DNA of 7,381 bases from CAZRRV01 sp964406705 (GTDB taxonomy: Bacteria; Bacillota; Clostridia; Oscillospirales; Acutalibacteraceae), in contig CAYOSS010000081.1 of NCBI GenBank assembly GCA_964406705.1, positions 1 through 7,381 of the forward strand, written 5' to 3'. The translations under genes were made by a program, and so were the position numbers. Positions 1 to 6,167 of this stretch are shown piece by piece; position 1 is the stretch's first letter, and every line of letters begins with the position of its first letter. The notes beneath the pieces are model-generated. The model ran no database searches. It was not told the origin of the DNA and was given only the letters and a program-made list of their open reading frames with translations.

Positions 1-533
1 CATTCCCGCCTCGCAGAGTCGGATGCAAAAGGCTCGCAGGTTGGGGCAAGCTCGCCGCTGTCGTTCGGGGCTCGGCGCTTCCGGGTAACTTTTGCCTGCC
101 GGTTAGGGTTGGCTCGCAGGTGTGCAGCAAGCTCCTGCCGGGGGAGCCCGGAGGTCCGCCGGCGCAAGGGGTAGCCCGCCGGTACCGGGGGTTCCGGCTC
201 CGCCCCGGCTGCCGGGAGCGCGACGGGTCGCCCCATACGGGGGGGAAGGCTTCCTGCATATCTGCGAAGCAACCCCCGACCGATAAGCAAAAAGCTACCC
301 CACAAGCGCCGAGCCCCGAACGATAGCGGCGCGGCACCCTGAACCTGCGAGCCTTTTGCATCCTACTCTGCGAGCCCCGAATGAATACGGCGTGGTTCCG
401 GAGCCGGCGCCGGGGGTACATCCGAGTCTTCCTCGCGATAGCGAAGCACAAAGACTGCGGTGAAGGTGGCGGCTACCCTCAGACCGCTCAGCATTCGGCG
501 TAGGAGCAAGCCGGTCCGCCTGAACTTCTTTTC

Positions 534-589
534 TGTCCGCTTTTCTTCTTTCTGCCGGACCGTTCCGGCGCAGAGAAGAAAAGCGGACA
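534..589. repeat. Hairpin with perfect 16-bp stem in the left element
   Basis: TGTCCGCTTTTCTTCT at 534-549 is exactly complementary to AGAAGAAAAGCGGACA at 574-589. The intervening 24 bases hold a second perfect 6-bp stem, GCCGGA at 554-559 with TCCGGC at 564-569 around a CCGT loop. The same 16-bp stem occurs at 6596-6650 with a different but still pairing inner part. It could form in DNA or RNA. It lacks the short loop and terminal U-run of a normal intrinsic terminator, although the stem contains a polypyrimidine run. Confidence 0.85.
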
Positions 590-727
590 TCGTTCCCCAG
601 CTCAGCTGGAGGGATAAATAAGCTCCCCTCGCGTAGCGAGAAGTAAGCAACGGGGACGGGCGGAGCAAAGTTAGCGGGGCTCGCCGTGCCGGCGCGACGC
701 AGAAAATAAAAGCGGACATCGTTCCCC
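579..727. repeat. Internal duplication of a GCGGACATCGTTCCCC block
   Basis: AAAAGCGGACATCGTTCCCC occurs at 579-598 and again, identically, at 708-727, 129 bp apart, within similar wider context (GCGCAGAGAAG- against GACGCAGAAAAT- upstream). The right element has the equivalent pair in reverse complement at 6587-6606 and 6460-6478. The duplication therefore predates the divergence of the two element copies. Confidence 0.75.
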
Positions 728-928
728 CGGCGCAGTCGGGGAAAAAGCAAGCTACCCCTCGCGCAGCAAGAAGAAACTCACGGAGATGGGCGGAGCCAAA
801 GCCCCCGGCACACCCGAGCTCCCTGTGAAGCAGGAGAAGCTCGATAGAGCAAGCAAGCCGGAGCCGGCAAGACCCTCCGAGCTACCCCCTCGCGCAAATA
901 AAGCACGCGAGACCCCGCAAAATCCCCC

Positions 929-956
929 TTGCAAAACTTTTGCCGTCTGTTATAAT
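929..956 (+). promoter_or_regulatory. Sigma-A type promoter of the GH32 gene
   Basis: TTGCAA (929-934) and a consensus TATAAT (951-956) are separated by 16 bp, with an extended -10 TG at 948-949. Transcription would begin near 963, leaving a leader of about 24 nt that carries the ribosome binding site. It lies just outside the left repeat element. Confidence 0.85.
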
Positions 957-974
957 AGGGGTAGCAAAAAAGAG

Positions 975-979
975 AGGAG
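975..979 (+). promoter_or_regulatory. Ribosome binding site fixing the GH32 start
   Basis: AGGAG lies 7 nt before the ATG at 987. It decides the start: the frame is open back to an ATG at 786, but that codon lies in the repeat element, upstream of the promoter, and has no such site. Confidence 0.9.
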
Positions 980-986
980 CCACACT

Positions 987-2603
987 ATGAGTATTGTCCA
1001 CAAGAACATCGCCTACAAGGAGGATTTCGGCTACTCCTTCCCCGCCGACTCCGACAAGCCCGTCTACCCCACGGACGAAGCGGCGCAGTTGGAGGCGCTT
1101 TCCTCCGACCCGCAGCTTCGCGAATACGCCGAAAGCCGCAAAAGGAGAGCGGACCGCCTCACCCCGCTCTACCACTTCACTACTCCCACGGGGCAGCTCA
1201 ACGACCCCAACGGCCCCTGCTTCTGGAACGGGCGCTGGCACCTGTTTTACCAGCATATAGTGCATTTCCCGGACGGGGAACGCACCATATACTGGGGCCA
1301 CACGGCGAGCCGCGACTTAGTCCACTGGGTGGATCTCCCCGACGCGATATACCCCAACCCGGAGAAGGAATGCTGGTCCGGCGCGACCTGCGTGGAGGAC
1401 GGCGCCGTCACCGCGCTCTACTACGGCTTCGCGGCGCACGGGGGAGTCTACTCCGCCCGCTCCCGCGACCCGCTTCTGCTAAACTGGAACAAGCTTTACC
1501 GCGACCCCGTCATCCCCCGGCTCGACGACGACCCGACAGTCTCCTGCCCCTACAGCGTCTACGACCCCTGCATATGGAAGAAGGGCGATTACTACTACGC
1601 GCTCACCGGCTGCAGAGAAATTGACCCCGACTGCGGGGTATGCCACAGGATCGAGTACCTCTTCCGCTCGGAAAACGCCGTGGACTGGGAATATCTGCAC
1701 CCGTTCTTCGCGGACGACCGCTTCTCCGAACCCTACGACGACGGCGCCTGCCCCTACTTTATCCCCTTCGCCGGGAAATACCTCTTCGCGCACTACAGCC
1801 ACGCAAGGGGTCCGCGCTACCTTGTGGGCTCTTATGATAAGGAGAACGACCTCTTCCACCCGCAATTCGGCTCTAAATTCAGTCTTTCCCGCTCCAACAG
1901 CCTCGGCGCTCCCGCCATAGTACCCGACGGCGGGGACGGGGCGTACCTCTTCTGCGCCTGCCCCGTAGGATACCCCGGCTCCGTGATGAGTATGCCCTAC
2001 CACCTCACCCTTGACGGCAACGAGATGTGCTACGCTCCCGTGGACGCCATCACGAGCCTGCGTATCCCGGGATCGCACATTCACAGAGAGAATGTCGAGC
2101 TAAGGGCCGGGGTAGAGACCGTCATACCCGAAATCGCGACCAACTGCGCGGAAATCGTAGCCCGCTTCGCCCCGGAGGACGTTCCCGCCTTGGAGATGAA
2201 GGTGCTGCGCTCCCCCGACGACGCGGAATACGTAAAAATCTCCTTCTACCGCAACCGGGGGGCCAACATTCACCGGGACAACCCGCAAAGCGTCCTCGCT
2301 ATGGACTGCGGCCACTCCACACTGAGGGCCGACAGCGAGAAGTTCGGCTACTTTATCCCCGCGCCCGACGTGGAGGAGTTCGAGCTGAAGCCCGGCGAGG
2401 GGCTGGAACTTCGCATATTCCTGGACAAAACGATTGTGGAGGTTTTCGCGAACGGACATACGCTTATCAGCAAGCGCGTCACCCCCCGCCGGGACGACAG
2501 CCTGGGGCTTACCGTCACCGCGCTCGGCGGCTCCTCCAAGCTGCTCTCTCTTGACGCCTACGAGATGTCCGGCATAGACTACTCTGACCTCGGCAGGCTA
2601 TAA
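987..2603 (+). CDS. Glycoside hydrolase family 32 protein (beta-fructosidase-like), cytoplasmic
   Basis: The 538-residue product has the GH32 architecture: a five-bladed propeller (about residues 58-355) and a C-terminal beta-sandwich (about 365-538, with LDKTIVEVFANG near 479-490). Family members cleave fructosyl bonds in sucrose, sucrose 6-phosphate, fructo-oligosaccharides or fructans. Visible motifs are QLNDPNG with the likely nucleophile Asp73, CWSG at 129-132, and VYDPCIW at 191-197 with Asp193 at the transition-state position of the RDP motif. The usual Glu-Cys-Pro motif with the acid/base glutamate reads Gly-Ala-Cys-Pro (253-256), so substrate and activity are uncertain. No signal peptide is seen, which fits intracellular substrates. 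The ATG at 987 is chosen from the AGGAG site and the promoter at 929-956; this gives a normal length. It is a single-gene unit convergent with the pdx operon, with no PTS or sugar transporter nearby. I am sure of the family, not of the substrate. Confidence 0.92.
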   Translation: MSIVHKNIAYKEDFGYSFPADSDKPVYPTDEAAQLEALSSDPQLREYAESRKRRADRLTPLYHFTTPTGQLNDPNGPCFWNGRWHLFYQHIVHFPDGERTIYWGHTASRDLVHWVDLPDAIYPNPEKECWSGATCVEDGAVTALYYGFAAHGGVYSARSRDPLLLNWNKLYRDPVIPRLDDDPTVSCPYSVYDPCIWKKGDYYYALTGCREIDPDCGVCHRIEYLFRSENAVDWEYLHPFFADDRFSEPYDDGACPYFIPFAGKYLFAHYSHARGPRYLVGSYDKENDLFHPQFGSKFSLSRSNSLGAPAIVPDGGDGAYLFCACPVGYPGSVMSMPYHLTLDGNEMCYAPVDAITSLRIPGSHIHRENVELRAGVETVIPEIATNCAEIVARFAPEDVPALEMKVLRSPDDAEYVKISFYRNRGANIHRDNPQSVLAMDCGHSTLRADSEKFGYFIPAPDVEEFELKPGEGLELRIFLDKTIVEVFANGHTLISKRVTPRRDDSLGLTVTALGGSSKLLSLDAYEMSGIDYSDLGRL

Positions 2604-2736
2604 TTCGCCGTTTGCAACCGACCGGCTGTAATTGGCAAGCCGTAATCGGCGGGTTGTAATCGACAAGCTGTAACCGCCGGGTTGTAATCGGCGGGCTACG
2701 GTCGCCGCGCGGTAACTCTCAGGCTGCCCGAACCGC
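2597..2736. repeat. 14-bp tandem repeat array over the GH32 stop codon
   Basis: Ten consecutive 14-bp units with no indels begin at 2597, 2611, 2625, 2639, 2653, 2667, 2681, 2695, 2709 and 2723. The best-preserved units (2625-2694) fit a consensus of about GYTGTAATCGGCGG; the first two and the last three are decayed. The TAA stop of the GH32 gene (2601-2603) is part of the first unit. The array is untranslated but would be transcribed as the GH32 3' untranslated region, ending about 20 bp before the terminator. Confidence 0.88.
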
Positions 2737-2757
2737 CCCACGCAAATCCCCCGGCAT

Positions 2758-2793
2758 AAAAAACGGCTCCCCGCGAAAACGGGGAGCTTTTTT
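2758..2793. terminator. Bidirectional intrinsic terminator
   Basis: A perfect 8-bp stem GCTCCCCG (2766-2773) / CGGGGAGC (2780-2787) has a 6-nt CGAAAA loop. It is followed by six T (2788-2793) and preceded by six A (2758-2763), so it works in both directions. It sits between the stop codons of the convergent GH32 gene (2603) and nitroreductase gene (2811) and probably ends both transcripts. Confidence 0.93.
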
Positions 2794-2810
2794 GGCTTGT
2801 AAGCTTCTGC

Positions 2811-3335
2811 TTATAAGTATGTGACCTGCGCCGCCGCGTCGAAATCGTGCTGGGGCTTACCGGCGGCTTTGTGCCCCACGGCGACCGCTATCTCGTACTC
2901 GTACCCCGTCGGGAAGCGGAAAGCCTCTTCAAAGTAGCCCCGCTTCTCGCCGCGCAGCGCGTCGTACACGCACCCGACTATGACGCTGCCCAGCCCCAAC
3001 TCCTCCGCCATAAGGGCGATATTCTCGGCGGCTATACCGGCGTCAACGGGAGTCCACTTGAACTCCGCCTCCCCGCTGATCACGATAAACAGCGGAGCGT
3101 CGTAGCAGAAAGCTCTCGGCGGCTCACCGGGACGAAGGCGGTTCACTTCATCCCCGAGCTCGCGAAGCAGCGGATTATCTCCTTTCAGCACCGTAAAATG
3201 AAGCTCCCTGCGGTCGGTAGCGGTCGGGGCGCGCAGCCCCGCCTCCACCAATGCCCGGATCTCGCTCTCGGTCAACGGCTCGCTCGTGTAGCACCTCGTG
3301 GAGCTCCTGATTTTGATAGCCTCGCCGGTGTTCAT
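2811..3335 (-). CDS. Nitroreductase-family FMN-dependent oxidoreductase
   Basis: The 174-residue product is a short nitroreductase-like flavoprotein. Family members use NAD(P)H and FMN to reduce nitro compounds, quinones or other acceptors; the natural substrate cannot be read from sequence. Visible family features are the N-terminal FMN-phosphate contact RSSTR (10-14), APTATDRR (36-43, matching the usual APSAxNxQ), the central DAGIAAENIALMAEELGLGS (98-117) with the following VIVG, and the C-terminal strand ending in VAVGHKA (151-157). It is the last gene of the operon. Its ATG overlaps the tcdA stop as ATGA (4 bp), and a strong AGGAGG (3343-3348), 7 nt before the ATG, lies inside the tcdA 3' end, so translation is probably coupled. 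The bidirectional terminator lies just downstream. The length is typical of small family members and nothing appears truncated. Confidence 0.9.
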   Translation of the reverse strand: MNTGEAIKIRSSTRCYTSEPLTESEIRALVEAGLRAPTATDRRELHFTVLKGDNPLLRELGDEVNRLRPGEPPRAFCYDAPLFIVISGEAEFKWTPVDAGIAAENIALMAEELGLGSVIVGCVYDALRGEKRGYFEEAFRFPTGYEYEIAVAVGHKAAGKPQHDFDAAAQVTYL

Positions 3336-4231
3336 CGTCTTTCCTCCTTTAGCGTTTTCTGATAACGGGAAATCTCCTCCCCCGCAATGTCCCTCACAAT
3401 CACGCTCGCCATAATAAGCCCCGCAACGGCCGGCACAAAAGAGCAGCTCCCCGGGGCGACCCTGCCGGGCTTCCCCGTATCGGGGGTGAGCAGGGGCTCC
3501 TCGTCGGAATAAACCACCTTAAGCCGCTCCACGCCCCGCCGCCGCAGTTCCCGGCGCATCACCTTGGCAAGCGGACAGCCGGACGTCGAGTAAATATCCG
3601 CGACAGCGAGCCTCGTAGGGTCAATCCTGTTGCCCGCGCCCATAGCGCTGATAATCGGGACACCCGCCGCCCCGGCTCTTACGGCAAGCTCCACCTTCGC
3701 GGTGACGCTGTCCACCGCGTCCGCCACGTAGCTGTAGCGGGAAAAGTCGAACTCGCCCGCGTTTTCCGGGGTAAAGTAAACGGGCCTTGCCGTCACCCGG
3801 CAATCGGGGTTCACGGACGCGGCGCGGCGGGCCGCCGCTTCGGCTTTGTTCTCGCCCAGGGTGTCATAGATCGCGTAGAGCTGGCGGTTGAGGTTGCTCT
3901 CGGCGTAGCGGTCCCCGTCAACTAAAACCAGCTCGCCCACCCCGGCGCGGAGCAGTCCCTCGCAAAGGTAGCTCCCCACTCCGCCGAGTCCGAATACAAC
4001 GACAGTGGAATCCCGGAGCCTGCGGAGCGCGGCATCTCCGAAAATCCTGCGAGTCCGCTCGAAGATGTCCCCGGCTCCCTCGCCCGGCTTGACGCAGATG
4101 CCTCCGGCAGCCTCGCCCGACCCGCTGAAACTATCCCCGGCTCCCTCGGTCGGCTCGTTGAAAATATCTTCGTCTCCCTCGGGTGGCTGATATTGCTCCG
4201 GTAAATCCCGCTCGCTCCGCCCGCCGTTCAT
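3332..4231 (-). CDS. tcdA: tRNA threonylcarbamoyladenosine dehydratase (ThiF/E1-like) with repeat-bearing N-terminal extension
   Basis: TcdA uses ATP to cyclise N6-threonylcarbamoyladenosine at tRNA position 37 to ct6A. The 299-residue product carries the E1-like adenylation fold: ATP loop GLGGVGS (81-87), LVDGD (103-107), NLNRQ (113-117), the DAVDS segment, ISAMGAGNRIDPT, a GCPLAKVMRREL segment typical of Bacillota members, VVYSDEE, and a C-terminal SFVPAVAGLIMASVIVRDI. The core starts at ERTRRIFGDAAL (58-69), where TcdA proteins usually begin, so the first ~57 residues are extra. Residues 14-57 of that extension are four 11-residue acidic, glycine-rich repeats. The ATG at 4231 overlaps the pdxT stop (TAATG). 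Only a weak GGAG about 14 nt upstream is present, suggesting coupling to pdxT translation; I see no good in-frame start after the repeats. In E. coli TcdA (CsdL) associates with the CsdA-CsdE sulfur system. A generic ThiF-family adenylyltransferase is the alternative. Confidence 0.92.
   Translation of the reverse strand: MNGGRSERDLPEQYQPPEGDEDIFNEPTEGAGDSFSGSGEAAGGICVKPGEGAGDIFERTRRIFGDAALRRLRDSTVVVFGLGGVGSYLCEGLLRAGVGELVLVDGDRYAESNLNRQLYAIYDTLGENKAEAAARRAASVNPDCRVTARPVYFTPENAGEFDFSRYSYVADAVDSVTAKVELAVRAGAAGVPIISAMGAGNRIDPTRLAVADIYSTSGCPLAKVMRRELRRRGVERLKVVYSDEEPLLTPDTGKPGRVAPGSCSFVPAVAGLIMASVIVRDIAGEEISRYQKTLKEERR
4061..4192 (-). repeat. 33-bp in-frame tandem repeat in tcdA (four 11-residue units)
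   Basis: Four contiguous 33-bp units encode YQPPEGDEDIF, NEPTEGAGDSF, SGSGEAAGGIC and VKPGEGAGDIF (residues 14-57). The shared pattern is xxPxEGAGDIF, acidic and probably disordered. The units end exactly where the ThiF core begins. The third is the most diverged at protein level. Because the unit is 33 bp, copy-number change would keep the reading frame. Confidence 0.9.
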
Positions 4232-4806
4232 TAAAAGCCGGCTTTCTCCACCATATCGAGGAAATACTTATGCACGGTTCCGTCCTCGTGAAGCTCCGGG
4301 TGGAACGCCGTCACCAGCATATTCCACTCCCTCGCGGCGACAATGTGCCCCCCGACCGTAGCGAGTGTCTGAACACCCTCCCCGACGCTCTTTATATACG
4401 GCGCCCGGATGAAGGTCATCGGGATTTTGCCCAAAGTGCCGAAGTTCTCCTCGGCGTAGAAGCTGCCGAGCTGCCTGCCGTAAGCGTTCCTCACCGCCAC
4501 GATGTCCATTAGCGAAAAGCAGCGCCGCGTGTCATTATCAATAGTCTTGGCGAGCAGCAGCAGCCCCGCGCAGGTGCCGAACACCGGCAGACCCTCGGCT
4601 ATCTTTGCACGCAGTATCTCGAACATACCGAGCTCCCGCAGGAGCTTCCCCTGAGTGGTGCTCTCCCCTCCGGGCAAAATCAGCCCCGAAATGGGGCGGT
4701 CGAGGTCGCTCCTCCGCCTGATTTCAAAGCAAGGCACGCCAAGCCGCTCAAGGGTTTTCTCGTGCTCGATAAACGCCCCCTGAACGGCTAAAACGCCGAT
4801 TTCCAC
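4231..4806 (-). CDS. pdxT: Pyridoxal 5'-phosphate synthase glutaminase subunit PdxT
   Basis: PdxT hydrolyses glutamine and channels the ammonia to PdxS; in known systems twelve of each subunit form the cytoplasmic PLP synthase. The 191-residue class I glutamine amidotransferase has the full catalytic triad: Cys79 in FGTCAGLLLLA, His169 and Glu171 in FHPEL. The oxyanion-hole region LPGGEST (44-50) and the family signatures RNAYGRQ (106-112) and FIRAPYI (132-138) are also present. Length matches the family. The start is GTG (4804-4806), three bases after the pdxS stop, with AAGAGG at 4817-4822 inside the pdxS end; no better start exists and the MEIGVLAVQG N-terminus is canonical. The stop shares a base with the tcdA ATG. 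Confidence 0.98.
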   Translation of the reverse strand: MEIGVLAVQGAFIEHEKTLERLGVPCFEIRRRSDLDRPISGLILPGGESTTQGKLLRELGMFEILRAKIAEGLPVFGTCAGLLLLAKTIDNDTRRCFSLMDIVAVRNAYGRQLGSFYAEENFGTLGKIPMTFIRAPYIKSVGEGVQTLATVGGHIVAAREWNMLVTAFHPELHEDGTVHKYFLDMVEKAGF

Positions 4807-4809
4807 GCC

Positions 4810-5685
4810 TTACTTGCCTCTTTCCGCCATAAGCAGGGCTATCTCCTGCTCGTTAATGCCGACCATAGCCTCGCCCAGATCCTCGGACAGCTCGGCCAGC
4901 ACCGCCGGGTCGTTGTAATTGGTGACAGCTTTCACGATGGCGGCGGCCCGCTTCTCGGGGTTGCCGGACTTGAATATCCCGCTGCCGACGAACACGCCCT
5001 CCGCGCCGAGCTGCATCATCAAAGCTGCGTCCGCGGGGGTGGCGACCCCACCCGCAGCGAAGTTCACAACGGGGAGCTTGCCGTTCTCGTGGACGTACCG
5101 AACTAACTCGTAGGGGACCTGGAGCTCCTTCGCCGCCTCGTACAGCTCGTCCTCGGACATGGAGACCAGCCGGCGGATCTCCGATTGCATAAGCCGCATA
5201 TGCCGCACCGCCTGAACTACGTCGCCCGTCCCCGGCTCGCCCTTGGTACGTATCATAGCGGCGCCCTCAGCCACGCGACGCAGCGCCTCGCCCAAATCCC
5301 TCGCCCCGCAGACAAATGGCACGGCGAATTTCGTCTTATCAATATGGTACTTGTCGTCCGCCGGGGAAAGCACCTCACTCTCGTCTATGTAGTCAATCTC
5401 GATCGCCTGCAAAATCTGCGCCTCGGCTATATGCCCTATGCGGCACTTCGCCATAACGGGGATGGTCACGGCGTTTTGTATGCCCTTGATCATCTTGGGG
5501 TCGCTCATACGCGAGACCCCGCCCGCCGCGCGGATGTCCGCCGGGATGCGCTCAAGCGCCATCACGGCGCACGCCCCGGCTGCCTCGGCGATTTTAGCCT
5601 GCTCCGGCGTGGTCACGTCCATAATGACCCCGCCCTTTAACATTTGCGCCAAATTCCTGTTTAACTCATACCTGTTCTCCGACAT
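4810..5685 (-). CDS. pdxS: Pyridoxal 5'-phosphate synthase lyase subunit PdxS
   Basis: PdxS builds PLP from ribose 5-phosphate, glyceraldehyde 3-phosphate and ammonia supplied by PdxT (the DXP-independent route). The 291-residue (beta/alpha)8 barrel is fully conserved: IMDVTTP with Asp23, MAKCRIGH with Lys80 (first Schiff-base lysine, Lys81 in B. subtilis numbering), RTKGEPGTG with Lys148 (second lysine, Lys149), and the phosphate-binding loops NFAAGGVATP (208-217) and VFVGSGIF (231-238). The start ATG (5683-5685) is set by AAGGAGA (5691-5697) and by the canonical N-terminus SENRYELNRNLAQML. The frame stays open upstream through the Rrf2 gene to 6258, but that extension is only the antiframe of a GC-rich gene. 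Next to pdxT this makes a complete PLP synthase. Confidence 0.99.
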   Translation of the reverse strand: MSENRYELNRNLAQMLKGGVIMDVTTPEQAKIAEAAGACAVMALERIPADIRAAGGVSRMSDPKMIKGIQNAVTIPVMAKCRIGHIAEAQILQAIEIDYIDESEVLSPADDKYHIDKTKFAVPFVCGARDLGEALRRVAEGAAMIRTKGEPGTGDVVQAVRHMRLMQSEIRRLVSMSEDELYEAAKELQVPYELVRYVHENGKLPVVNFAAGGVATPADAALMMQLGAEGVFVGSGIFKSGNPEKRAAAIVKAVTNYNDPAVLAELSEDLGEAMVGINEQEIALLMAERGK

Positions 5686-5690
5686 AACAG

Positions 5691-5697
5691 TCTCCTT
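5691..5697 (-). promoter_or_regulatory. pdxS ribosome binding site overlapping the Rrf2 stop codon
   Basis: AAGGAGA lies 5 nt upstream of the pdxS ATG and begins with the last base of the TAA stop of the Rrf2 gene (TAAAGGAGA). It sets the pdxS start and suggests coupled translation of regulator and enzyme. Confidence 0.88.
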
Positions 5698-6134
5698 TAT
5701 ATCACGTAATCGTCCGCGTAACGCTCGCGGCGCATATCCAACACGTCCTGAAGGCTCACGCTGTCGAGGTACCCCGCGACGCGCCTCGCGAGCTCCTCCC
5801 AAACCGGGAGCATAGCGTACTCCCCGCTCGTCTGGTCCGGCCCACCCGCGCCGGGCACAGCGGGCACCGGGAAGAAATCCCCCTCCGTCACCCTGAGAAC
5901 CTCGCCCACGGAGTACCTGTCCGGCGGTCTCGCTAACATATACCCCCCCTGGAAGCCGCGGGTGGTCTTTAGCATCCCGCTGCCCTGGAACAGGGGGACT
6001 ATTTGCTCCAAGTATTTTTTGGATATCCCCTGCCTCTCCGCGATGTCGCGCAGCGGGACAAAGCCGTCGCCCGCGTGCTCGGCCAAGTCGAGCATCATAG
6101 ACAGCGCGTACCGCCCTCTCGCGGATATCTTCAT
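5697..6134 (-). CDS. Rrf2-family transcriptional regulator lacking cysteines (CymR-like)
   Basis: The 145-residue protein has an N-terminal winged helix-turn-helix: MKISARGRYALSMMLDLA (1-18), recognition region LRDIAERQGISKKYLEQI (28-45), and wing TRGFQGGYMLAR (58-69). A dimerisation region follows, with a conserved-type Trp112 and SVSLQDVLD. Rrf2 proteins with Fe-S clusters (IscR, NsrR, RsrR) bind them through cysteines or other ligands in the segment after about residue 90. This protein contains no cysteine at all, so an IscR/NsrR-type cluster is excluded. Cluster-free Rrf2 proteins include CymR, which senses cysteine synthesis status through CysK. The gene is first in the operon, 11 bp from pdxS, with GGTGAGG (6139-6145) before its ATG. 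A palindrome over its own -10 suggests autoregulation. A CymR-like role is inferred; the target and signal are unknown. Confidence 0.93.
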   Translation of the reverse strand: MKISARGRYALSMMLDLAEHAGDGFVPLRDIAERQGISKKYLEQIVPLFQGSGMLKTTRGFQGGYMLARPPDRYSVGEVLRVTEGDFFPVPAVPGAGGPDQTSGEYAMLPVWEELARRVAGYLDSVSLQDVLDMRRERYADDYVI

Positions 6135-6154
6135 CCCGCCTCACCCCGCTTACC

Positions 6155-6167
6155 GCTACATTGTAGC
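6155..6167. promoter_or_regulatory. Candidate operator palindrome over the operon -10
   Basis: GCTACATTGTAGC is a perfect 6+1+6 palindrome covering the whole -10 box (6160-6165). Binding here would block RNA polymerase, and the Rrf2 protein encoded immediately downstream is the obvious candidate. It is shorter than most Rrf2 operators, so it may be a half-site or chance. Confidence 0.5.

Larger units (their letters stand above)
1..870. repeat. Left long palindromic repeat element, partial at the window edge
   Basis: This non-coding stretch is the inverted counterpart of 6290-7381. Its reverse complement follows the right element in the same order over most of its length, with near-identical blocks; for example 213-244 matches the reverse complement of 6929-6960. 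It is also self-complementary: 10-40 pairs with 344-374 with one mismatch in 31 bases, and pairing continues inward (41-80 against 301-343), giving a symmetry centre near 192. The matching outer arm of 375-870 would therefore lie before position 1. Open frames here are overlapping, lack ribosome binding sites and resemble no protein family, so I call no genes. The right boundary (~870) is where similarity to the right element fades by eye, about 60 bp before the GH32 promoter. It may be a genome-wide intergenic repeat or a non-autonomous mobile element; no transposase is visible. Confidence 0.85.

Noticed and set aside
295..750. Open frames of 118-151 codons on the minus strand in the left element
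   Set aside because: They overlap each other, have no ribosome binding site, consist of Arg/Ala/Gly/Pro-rich low-complexity sequence, and the palindromic structure explains the DNA better.
786..986. An N-terminal extension of the GH32 protein from an ATG at 786
   Set aside because: This codon lies in the repeat element, upstream of the promoter at 929-956, and lacks a ribosome binding site. GH32 homology and AGGAG support the ATG at 987.
1479..2084. A 201-codon antisense frame within the GH32 gene
   Set aside because: Shadow frame typical of GC-rich genes; the sense strand has clear GH32 motifs.
2597..2736. CRISPR array
   Set aside because: Units are 14 bp, directly adjacent and without spacers; no cas genes are present.
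2847..3362. A 171-codon plus-strand frame opposite the nitroreductase
   Set aside because: Shadow frame without ribosome binding site; the minus strand encodes a recognisable flavoprotein.
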